From: Setomelanomma holmii
Lineage: Eukaryota; Ascomycota; Dothideomycetes; Pleosporales; Phaeosphaeriaceae
Direction: 5' to 3'
Assembly: GCA_010015745.1 (NCBI GenBank)
Contig: ML978246.1
Coordinates: 62,001-126,000, forward strand
Length of the DNA: 64,000 nucleotides
Made by a program: the position numbers and the translations under genes. Under the pieces are notes generated by a model, which worked only from the letters and a program-made list of their open reading frames with translations, was not told the DNA's origin and made no database searches. This document shows, piece after piece, positions 55,652-64,000 of this stretch. Each line of letters opens with the position of its first letter. Positions within the stretch are counted from its first letter, which is position 1.

Positions 55652-56569
55652 GCGACACGTTGCGTGCGAAAGGGACGAGAAGACATGGGGGAGATATCAG
55701 AGGACGACTTGAGATGTGCATATAGCGTGGCGTTATTTCTGGAGTTCAAGACAAGGTTCATATGAGGAATGGAAATGATGTGGAAGCCGAACCACCATGC
55801 TTGCTTCACGAAGGATTTGAGGATGATCAGGCGGTTGCAGGCTGCTGCTGGTTGTGATCGTACATCAACTTCATGTTGTCATTGCTGTTATTGGTCACAG
55901 GTGTGAGCGGTCCGGTCTATACATGAGACGATGTGTACATGTACCATTACCAAGAAGACCGCACCGTGTAAGACTGCATTGTCGATTGTCCATGATTTGA
56001 TACGGCGTTTTCAGTGTGGATTTGCACGTGACCAGAATCCGAGACCAACGTAATTCGAGATAGGGACAACAGCATGTTCGAATATTGTTTCGCTGCATCG
56101 TAACATTAAAAGTATATACAAGCTTAACTGCTCCTAGCTATCACGCCAGCTCGCAGTCAAGTTTCCAAGCCAGATTTTGTCCCAACCCACGCAGAAAGGT
56201 CAGAGATGCATTAGTACAGTTGTAAAGTGTACCAGCACCATCAAAACCAAATCTAAACCACCAGTTGCCCGTAACCTATAACCAGTTTGCCATACAAGAG
56301 ATGATAATACACAGACGTACCCAGCGCCTATTGAACACCAATGGTTCAGGCGCAAGACGTAAGAGATGAGATTTCTGACAGATTTTGGTGGTAGATGATG
56401 AAAATGAGGAAACACATTGGCAAGATCGCCCACCCATTGGTGGCGCATGTGTCCTCGGAAAAGAAACACAGAAGTCTATGACACAGAAAGGTTGAGGCAG
56501 AAGAAAAGAAACAACGGATAACAATCTTAACAATAAGCACTTGCGAAAGTCCGACTCAACTGACTTGCA
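55652..56569. other. Intergenic between convergent genes
   Basis: It holds the 3' flanks of KSH1 and the AHC1-like gene. The right half (56100-56560) is AT-richer, as expected for a 3' UTR. No gene was seen. Confidence 0.4.
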
Positions 56570-58477
56570 CTAGTCCTTGCGACTCGCCTCTCCCTTCTCA
56601 AAGCAACCATGGAGCCCTTGACAAGACTTGGCACGCTCATGCGCACCCTCCACATCGCTCGCATCCTCGACAACCACATCATCGTGCATGACGAGGTCAG
56701 GCTGGCTGTGAGCGTCGTCCATCTCTTCGTCGTCATCGTCGTCGTGATCGCTAACTAGACCAGGGTTAGACTCAACTGTATTAGGGCTGAGGTCTACTGG
56801 AGAAGCAAGTAAATCACCACTCTCTGACTTTACGAGCGAGGGAAGTGACAATGGAAGGCGCGCATGACCCTGTGAGATGCCCTTCTTGCTTCCTGGTCGC
56901 GCGGCTGGAGCCTTGTTACCGGAAGTAGCGGAAGGACCGTTCGCAGGGAGGCGACCGAGCTGTGGCGGCTTGGTTGTGATCGGAGTCGGGAGAGCGCTAG
57001 TGTCCGCGAAGTCGTCGTCCGAGGTTTCTATTGCACTCAGGTCAACCTTTGCACGTGAAGTCTCCACAAGTGATTTGAGATCACCTGCAAAACCTGCATT
57101 CCGTAGTTGAGCTTCCAGATAGGGCGTCGACGATGATTTCTTAAGGCTGGCTGGACTGGCCGACTTCGGAGTGTTACGTGGCGTGTCTGGATGTTGACGA
57201 TGCACGTCTTTGGCCACTCTGGGAGGAGTAGCCTGCGTCGCCAGAGGGTGCACGATACCGGGCGTGGTCGGTACAGGAAAGCTAACTGCGGGCGCGGCTG
57301 CAGTAGCCGGGGTGTTAATCGGTTCAGTCGCGGTGACCGGCTGGCCGACCTCGTTGACATCAACTGGAACGCCACAAGCTATGGCTGCCTGGTCGTGGCT
57401 CTTGAAAACCTGATTGTGCTTGATGCGACAATGGTTGAGGAAACCTTGCGTGTTTGAGAAGTTGCTGTGCTCGCACTTAGCGCAGTAGAGCCGTACCCAT
57501 TGACCATCAGTGGAACGCTTGTGCAGCAGAGGATCGATCTTTGGCGCAGGTGCTGGAGTTTCACCAAGGGGCGCGAGCTTCAACATTCCAGTCGAAGTTC
57601 TCGACGTGCGGGCTCGATTCGCTGACCCAAAGTCACCGAAGCTGCCGCGCGTCGTCCTGCCCTCACCGACGCCAAAGTAACCGTGGGCCTGCTGCGCAAG
57701 TGCGCGCTCGGATATAGGATCAAACTTGGGATCCGAGATCAGCCATTTGGCGTAGTGGCGAGTGTACGGACCATCTGTAACCCCCCAAGGAGCCGCATAC
57801 TGAGGCGTCGTGAGGCCAGAAGCGGGCTGTAGAGATGCGCCGACACCAAGGCTGAGATCCTCAGAAAGACCTTCAGATCCTGGAAATGGGATCAGAGCGC
57901 ACCGCCGCAGCTGCTCGAGTGCAACTTGACACTTGGCGAGTTCTTGCTCGATCAAACGAAGCTCGTTGTGCTTGAGCAAGATCTCCATATCGATTTGCGC
58001 CTCGATCGCTTGTTGCACAGGCGTCAATCCAGAGTCCATGGTTGTTGCGGATGAGTTGACAGACTCTGATTTGGAAGCTGGCTTTTGCACTCTTAATACC
58101 TTGCTCTTGCTCTGACCCTCTTTCCGTGATGGCTGCGCCTTCGGCCGCGTCTCCAATACTTCCGCAGGAGCGGCCTTGGGCGCGTCTTGTGCAAGGGCAA
58201 ACTTTGTAGGCTCAGGAGCTACTCCAGTCATCGAGTTCGCACTTCCAGTCACGAAACTTTGCTTTACCTCACCATGCGCCCCCTTCCACTTCTTCACTAC
58301 ATGCGCATGCTGCGCTGCAGCCGGCTCGGGGCTGTCAGTCGCTTTCCGCTTGATTTTGCTCATGAAGTTTGGCATCTCGACGACCGGCAGCGGTCTTGAC
58401 TTGTGCAGCGTTGACTTCTCCATGATCTTGTCGCCAGGCGACTCCGTACTCCATGGGAGGCGGAACATGGACTGCAT
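56570..58477 (-). CDS. AHC1-like C2H2 zinc-finger protein
   Basis: A single exon of 635 residues from the ATG at 58477. The N-terminal part is Ser/Pro/Ala-rich with a basic stretch (FMSKIKRKATDSPEPAAA). A coiled-coil-like segment (EILLKHNELRLIEQELAKCQ) precedes an atypical zinc finger near residue 330: VRLYCAKCEHSNFSNTQGFL followed by HCRIKH, giving a CxxC...HxxxxH ligand set. This finger and its setting resemble the Ahc1 group, a component of the yeast ADA histone acetyltransferase complex. The C-terminus is Pro/Ser-rich and ends in an acidic run (SDHDDDDDEEMDD). A nuclear, chromatin-linked role is inferred from the finger; the name rests on similarity that I could only judge by eye. Confidence 0.75.
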   Translation of the reverse strand: MQSMFRLPWSTESPGDKIMEKSTLHKSRPLPVVEMPNFMSKIKRKATDSPEPAAAQHAHVVKKWKGAHGEVKQSFVTGSANSMTGVAPEPTKFALAQDAPKAAPAEVLETRPKAQPSRKEGQSKSKVLRVQKPASKSESVNSSATTMDSGLTPVQQAIEAQIDMEILLKHNELRLIEQELAKCQVALEQLRRCALIPFPGSEGLSEDLSLGVGASLQPASGLTTPQYAAPWGVTDGPYTRHYAKWLISDPKFDPISERALAQQAHGYFGVGEGRTTRGSFGDFGSANRARTSRTSTGMLKLAPLGETPAPAPKIDPLLHKRSTDGQWVRLYCAKCEHSNFSNTQGFLNHCRIKHNQVFKSHDQAAIACGVPVDVNEVGQPVTATEPINTPATAAAPAVSFPVPTTPGIVHPLATQATPPRVAKDVHRQHPDTPRNTPKSASPASLKKSSSTPYLEAQLRNAGFAGDLKSLVETSRAKVDLSAIETSDDDFADTSALPTPITTKPPQLGRLPANGPSATSGNKAPAARPGSKKGISQGHARLPLSLPSLVKSESGDLLASPVDLSPNTVESNPGLVSDHDDDDDEEMDDAHSQPDLVMHDDVVVEDASDVEGAHERAKSCQGLHGCFEKGEASRKD

Positions 58478-60095
58478 GGTGAGAGAAGTGGAAGTGGTTG
58501 CCTAGCGAAAACAGCGCTCATCTGTCGTGGCGGGTGTATTGCGCATCAAAGTCCGGAAGCTAGAAGGCTGCGGAATGACGTCGCAGCAGTGGCGGCAAAC
58601 AGCGCGCACTCGAAAATGAAGGCGAAAGAGCGGGTTATTACAAGCAGAAGTGTTTATTAAGTGTACACGAGGGAGTGGAAGAAGGGCAACAACAAGCAGT
58701 TAAGCCGTTGTGGGGTGACGTGGTGGTGGTAGGCAGCTGCAAGGTGTTGCGAAGATCTACCGGACACAGCAGGCGAATGGGAGGAATCCGCCGCACCAGC
58801 GCGAAAAGCTGGGAAAATAAAATGGGAGCCTGCAAGAAACGGGGACGCTGCAGCTGTGCAGGGCTGCAGGAGGCCGTTAAATGGGGTGGTGGGCGAAGAA
58901 GGGGGAGTCGCGTGAAGGCGGGTGTTGGTGTTGTGTTGTGAGGACGAAGACGAACTTGAAGATGGGGGGGTCGGTCCTCTCTGGAGTTCCACGGCCTGCA
59001 GGCACGCTAATAATAGGCTAACTGCAATAGAGCAGCCACGACCGGGGTACGCTGCCCCTGATTGGCGCCCCACGACATGTCTCATTCTCGAAAAGCCGTG
59101 GAATCTGTTGGCACAGCAAAGTAATACATCATGAGCGATTATCGCAGTCCTCCAATCTGCTCGTGATCGTGGTGCCGCCGTTTGCATCGCGCTGCTTGCA
59201 GTCTTTGGGTGGAGGCGCTGGAGTATTAGTTCGATCGGTAGCAAGTCTATCAGATCAGCACGCATATCTACATCATACTGGGGCACTTGGCTGCGGCGCA
59301 TAGACTAAGTCGCTGCCAGCAAACGTTGGACGAGTCAAACTGTTTCAGCGCGGTTATGTCATACATCGTACCGGGATCCCGCGGCCACACTTTGCGACAA
59401 CACCACCCAGCGATCGTTATCAAGTTATCGCGCATTCAGCTTTCTTGTTTTTTGCTGTCTAGGCTGTAGGAATGATATGAGACCTTTGTCTGCATGTGAG
59501 ACTTTGGAAGTGATGCGCCGTGCGACCACATATGCACCTCCGCGGCGCACCTATGATTAGAATAATCGCCCTTTCAACTATCGATATCGTGATGGTGTTG
59601 AGCCGGGCGGCGCGCCACGCCTCCTTGCAGAGTAACGAGGTTTGTCATGATGAGAACGGCCGCCAAGGCGCTACTGCCTTCTCTGCCACCACACCCCGGC
59701 CCACTTACCTCGCATACGTACGCCACCAGACGCCCTAAAACGCACACCACCTCAACACCATGGATGCGATCTGTACGGTGAAGATCACGATATCGTCATG
59801 TGATCTGATCTTATCTGAGACTGAAGAAGTCTGCGAGACCGCTGGACGTATTTACTGTTGTAGACGGCACACCAGATCCAAGACTACCGAGCGATTGCGC
59901 TCCTCGTCACAATGATGCTAACTAGGCTGCGGCTCCGGTTGCCCTTCCGGTTCGAAAGTGTATTGGCTGAGTTCCGGTCCTACCCGCGTCAGCCGGACTC
60001 CCGGCCAAAACTTCGACCAGCTGTACTGGAACAAATGTCGCAATGCCCAAGCCATATTGTATACTAAATAACCTCAAAATAACTCAAATGGACAT
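58478..60095. other. Intergenic, no gene seen (about 1.6 kb)
   Basis: A minus-strand frame (58657-59301) contains a poly-Ser run but has no convincing start, splice or domain. It probably includes the promoter of the AHC1-like gene. Confidence 0.4.
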
Positions 60096-61045
60096 TCAGA
60101 AATGCTTCGGCTGGTCCACAGGCCGTGGTATCGAGCTTGGTGGCGATGGAAAGTCTTTGCGACCATCCTCGCCATCCGCTCCATGTTGTGATGCATCAAG
60201 ATTGTAACCATTCATTCCTTCAGCAACGTCGCTTTCGAACTCGCCCTTCGTTGGGCTCGCAAAATTCGCGAACGGACAACTTGCGCCCTTCATCGCATCC
60301 TCAATCTCGCTGTCACTCTCACTCCCATCATGTAGAATCTTCTTCCCATGCAAATACCCCTCAGGCTCAATCTCAGGCACAAGAACCTCCTCTTCAAACT
60401 CATCGCCATCACGTACATACCACTTCGCGAACAAGTCGTTTTGGATCCAGATGACTTTCGACAGCGCTTTGACGAGCGCGATCTTCTTATCCATCTTCAT
60501 GCGCGGATGCGAGAGGATCGCTTCGGTCACGACGTCCTGGATGAAGGATAATGTGACGCCGATGTGCACGTATTCAACGTGTAGAGGGTGTACACGCCCT
60601 TGGCCGACGTGCATCATGCCTACTTTGTCCAAGTACTCCCAGAACTCCATCTTTGTAGGGTCAGAGCAGAGTTTCGTCAGATAGCCGCGCAAGAAAATCT
60701 TGCGATGTAGGATTTGTGGTGAGTTTTCGGTAAGGTTGGGATCTATAGGGCCAGAGAAGGATGTGCTGCGGGTTTCAAAGGCGCGCGCAGTAATATCGTA
60801 TTGCAGGAGCTTTTTGTAGACGATGTTCACGATAGCGGGAATGAGTGCTTTGATGTACTTTGCACCGCTGATCAGGGCTTCAATGTCGCCTTGAGCTGTG
60901 TCAGCAAGTATCATCGAGTGAGACCAGAGTGCTTACGGGAGCTGAAGTCTAGGAACGAGTGCAGATACTGTATCCGGGCCTCAAGGTTGGTGTAGAGCTC
61001 TTTGCGATCGATGTGCTGCATCGGATGACGCGCAAGAGGTGCCAT
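60096..61045 (-). CDS. Protoglobin-like (globin-sensor fold) heme protein
   Basis: Exon 1 (61045-60937) and exon 2 (60895-60096) join in phase 1 to give 302 residues; an AAG acceptor six bases later is also in frame. Exon 1 encodes MAPLARHPMQHIDRKELYTN and EARIQYLHSFLDF. Exon 2 gives DIEALISGAKYIKALIPAIV, MEFWEYLDKVGMMHVGQGRV and HPLHVEYVHIGVTLSFIQDV. This is the protoglobin pattern in which a His in the helix after the conserved GxxH stretch can bind heme. The globin part covers about 200 residues. A 90-residue acidic tail (LVPEIEPEGYLHGKKILHDG) follows. Fungal members lack the kinase or methyl-accepting output domains of bacterial globin sensors, and their role (oxygen or NO binding) is not settled. 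Confidence 0.8.
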
Positions 61046-61747
61046 TTTCAGCGTGTTGGTTGTCTGTTGCGAGTATGTTGGTGCAGTGTCCTTGCGAGAA
61101 TGTGCAATCGTGATGCAAGCCGCAAGTTGTTGTTTCGAGCGGGTGCGTAGGTATCTGATGTTGCATCGATTGCTTTACGGTTGAATACCTTATAAGAGAC
61201 CATCGTATTCTCTGCCGAGACGTCCGTGTTGGCAATTGTTTTGTGTCGTGAAATTGTGGTGTGGTCGGTCGTAAGATCTCCAGATTTGATGGCGTGACAC
61301 GCGTTAGATGCAGTGAGTCGAACCACCACCGAACAGCATCTCAACAGAGGCAGTGGATTTGCTGACCTTAGATAATCTATTGGCTCGCGATAGATTCCGC
61401 TGTTTTCTTGTGCAGTCCCTAAAGCTTTGAGCAAACGATATCCTGCTACAAGACTGGATGGTCGTTGCGCGTGTTGCACAGACTTATACTAAATCAACGT
61501 ACACTGGTTCTCCGCCGGCAAGGCTCGGGGGTTTGATGATGCTTCGCGCAACTTCCGGCTTCTTCAGATATTTTTGGAACCAACGCTAACTATCTACACA
61601 GTATTCTATCAAACGGTGGGTTTCCGAAACGGACTGGCTATCTGCTAGACAGGAACCGCATGCCCTAACAACAAGGTTAATACCCGATGATCCCAGAAGA
61701 GACTCATCGCCCTGCATGATGAACTGGCGGAGCACGAAGTCTCCCGC
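61046..61747. other. Intergenic
   Basis: It holds the 5' flank of the protoglobin and the 3' flank of the HET remnant. Short overlapping frames have no coding character. Confidence 0.4.
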
Positions 61748-63504
61748 TTAAACGTCTGCGAAAGCAATACTAGGCGCGATTGAACCGTCGGTATCGTATC
61801 GCAGAAGTTTACATCCCAGTAAGGCCTTACACATCTCTGCTTGCAACTGTGCGCGAGAATACACCAATTTAGTTTTGGCATTACAACCTGCAGACCGGCG
61901 GATCTCGCTGGCTTTAGCCTTTCTCAGGAAGTATTGCTTCTGGTGAGCAATCCGCCCATCTTGAACAAGCTCTTGGTAAACAGAATTCTCTGAGAAGATC
62001 AAATCATTATTGAGCTCGGAACGATCGTAGTAAGAGCCATAAATAACCATACTCTTCAGCAGAAGTAAAGAAGCAATCTTGGCATCCGTTTCAAAGCCTT
62101 TTGGAGGATGCGAAGCCCGTAATATGTCTCGGAGAAGAGTCATCGAGTTGCGTGCGCCGACCATACCGGAGGTTGCAGTGATTTTGTACAGTTTACAATG
62201 CGTAAGATGAAGTACGAGACTGTTCGGTAATTCCGATACGACCATGCTTCCAAAATCCAGTGACAATTGCGTTAAATTTTTATTGGAGCGTTCCAGCGTG
62301 GGACCCATGATGGACATGTAGCATATTGCTGTCCAAGCCTACCGAATGCCAGTGCTTGGGCTAAGATTTTGTGACCGTCCCCAGCCTGAATTGCTGCTAT
62401 CGCAAGCCTCGTATACGTGTACGTGAAATCCTCTGAATAATCGACCAACCCCGTGGGGTATGCACCTTGCATGCCGCCTTGCATACCGAAAAGCGCATAG
62501 ATGCGGCCCCGGTTGTCAGCACACCCATGTAAATGGTGATCCCATAGGAGTTGCAAGATAGAATTCGGTTTCGAGATCTGTGCTAGTAAAGAGTTGATAC
62601 TTTCCAAAGCATACATAGTGTCGGTGGAGGACGTGGACAGAATTGATCTGAATCGGCGATGAGTGCGGCAGTAAGCAAGAAGCTGCGCTGTGCCATAACA
62701 GAGCTAAGCCCAAGGCAGGCGAAAGCTTCCGCAGTGAAGCGTCACAGCATATGTCTGCGTTACTTCTTGCAGCACCCAGCGGCGTGTAAACCATGGCCGC
62801 ATCAGAAACGCTGTGAGCGAGCTTCCAAGCATTTCGAAAATCCCTTCAAGATCTATCGCCGTTGACTTCGTTTGTAGAAAAGCCAGTCTTGGAAAAGGGC
62901 GAAGACAGATGGGATATCATTTCCTTCTGTAGCCGATCCAAGCCATACGTGGGCTTTCGTTGCGCGTTCATAAATGTGGCTCACAGACATCACTTTCTTG
63001 GCTTTCTCTGCATTATCTGCTTGGTTTATGTATATTGCATCGATCCAAAGGTTCTTCGATACGCGCATTTTTCATGCATGCCGTAGCATGACTTCGACAT
63101 TCTTCGTGATATGAAGAAGCTCGTAGTCGCACGTGAGCGCTCGGGAGGGCGGCTGTGCACCCCAACAGTATGAGACACAGTGGTAGGTTGAGGTCGGGCC
63201 GCTCGTTTCGACGAAGCTGTCGATTTTGCGTGGGAACAGGCTGCCGACAAGCGGGGCCTCGAATGAGGTTGGCAGGTTCCAGTTTGAGCACTCAGGTCTC
63301 GGTCTCTGCGTCGATGGGGACATATCGATACCCTGCTTCAGATGCCTCTATGGCCGCTAAGTTAAAGCAGTTGTGTTGCTGTTGCTGGGATTTTAGAGAG
63401 ATTTTACCACATCTCCGTGAAGGACGAGAGTTGTTAACGCGTCCAAGGCTGCCTGATCGTGCGGGTGTGGCTGTGACCCCACCATTGGCCGGTGAAGCTC
63501 GCAA
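61748..63504 (-). pseudogene. HET-domain (heterokaryon incompatibility) gene remnant
   Basis: HET motifs appear in order but in shifting frames: YRYVPIDAETET, TYHCVSYCWGAQPPSRALTC, NLWIDAIYINQADNAEKAKK, SVSHIYERATKAHVWLG, RPWFTRRWVLQEVTQTYAVT and DNRGRIYALFGMQ. Breaks include TGA at 63292-63294 (before VLKLEPANL), a frameshift near 63255, TGA at 63072-63074 (after EVMLRHA, before KMRVSKNLWI), TAG at 62853-62855 and further frame changes near 62830, 62640 and 62290. No valid start codon was found upstream. Intact HET proteins trigger programmed cell death on fusion of incompatible strains and often decay once a lineage no longer needs them. The C-terminal 190 codons (62317-61748) are open and show no named domain. 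Confidence 0.75.
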
Positions 63505-63955
63505 CTGCGCCTGAAGCAGCCGCGTAAAGAATGACCTGCGGCATGCTTTTGGACATCTTCGACATTCAAAACTTGATGGCTGCGAGGCGTATTAGCGACG
63601 AGTGGTGGTGAACTTGCCGCCAGAGCGAAATGCGGAAGCAGTTACGTCATTTAGTCCGAGCACAGCACTGTATCATAAGGTGGAGTCATGGAGGCAGCAA
63701 ACGCGACAAAATGTTGTTGCAAATTTGCTGGCGATTTAGGTGACAGCGATCCTTCATGGTATAATTCACGACAATGTCTAGGCTACCGTCGTCCATTAAG
63801 GGCTGCGGCTTACTCCGTGTTAGCGCGCTTCATCACTTCTTCCACGCTCGGAATCGATCTCTGATACTCCAATACAAGCTACCATATGTGCATGGAATTA
63901 ATTGACGTCCCTTCCGCTCACCCTCTGCTGCTCTAATCTATTTCTTCAGTTCACG
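63505..63955. other. Intergenic, leader of the edge gene
   Basis: No gene was seen in most of it. The last 60 bp are pyrimidine-rich and end just before an ATG, as expected for a 5' UTR. Confidence 0.4.
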
Positions 63956-64000
63956 ATGAGCATCAACAACGTAGCACTAATCGGCGGCACTGGAACGTTG
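63956..64000 (+). CDS. Start of an NmrA-like/NAD(P)-binding protein (cut by window edge)
   Basis: Fifteen codons remain: MSINNVALIGGTGTL. The short strand followed by a GGTGTL glycine loop is the dinucleotide-binding start of NmrA-like and isoflavone-reductase-like proteins. The pyrimidine-rich leader and ACGATGA context support the start. Any function needs the sequence beyond the edge. Confidence 0.55.
   Translation, partial: MSINNVALIGGTGTL

Noticed and set aside
58657..59301. Minus-strand frame of 214 codons with a poly-Ser run
   Set aside because: Low-complexity content and no recognisable domain; it lies in a promoter-like interval.
13247..63504. Nuclear reassignment of UGA to Trp in this organism
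   Set aside because: The methyltransferase and nucleotidyltransferase genes here end naturally in TGA and use TGG for Trp, and several broken genes also have TAA stops or frameshifts.

Overview
The window is nuclear DNA of a filamentous ascomycete (Pezizomycotina). Many genes are split by short introns of about 45-60 nt with GTRNGT donors and CTAAC-like branch sites. The genes include a LaeA-like methyltransferase, HET and NACHT-ankyrin genes, GPI-anchored wall proteins, Tna1-type transporters and a fungal BTB family. The gene set resembles Dothideomycetes, but that class assignment is inference. No rRNA, convincing tRNA, CRISPR array or intact transposon was seen.

Layout. 0.7-12.2 kb: a LaeA-like methyltransferase, a small unknown gene, a 1148-residue disordered protein, a nucleotidyltransferase of the NMNAT/Pof1 type, a frameshifted amidase and a four-helix membrane protein. 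13-49 kb is an accessory stretch in which intact genes alternate with broken ones. The intact genes are an aquaporin, a GH27 alpha-galactosidase, three related small GPI-anchored proteins, an Hsp20 with heat-shock elements, a membrane protein and a Tna1-like transporter. The broken ones are a SnoaL-like secreted protein, a BTB protein, a NACHT-ankyrin NLR, a Tna1-like transporter, a Baeyer-Villiger-type FMO, an FMN monooxygenase of the NtaA type, a BTB relative lacking its BTB core, an LPRELRD-type gene and an acidic protein. 49.5-61 kb is a clean housekeeping block: UTP25 and eIF3f (divergent), TAF13, KSH1, an AHC1-like zinc-finger protein and a protoglobin. 61.7-63.5 kb holds a decayed HET gene, and the right edge cuts the start of an NmrA-like gene.

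Genes that appear to belong together. The transporter, FMO, FMN monooxygenase and transporter at 36-45 kb look like a small catabolic or metabolite cluster in which only the last transporter is still open. The three GPI-anchored genes at 28.3-31.5 kb share exon architecture and look like a tandem family.

Most notable pattern. Almost all internal stops and frameshifts lie in accessory genes. Most of the internal stops are UGA, and at least five sit exactly where the family has tryptophan. The clearest case is the transporter at 35953-37633, whose four exons splice in phase into a full-length protein except for two UGA codons at conserved Trp positions. Ordinary pseudogene decay is the simplest explanation. 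Recoding or editing is a testable but unlikely alternative.
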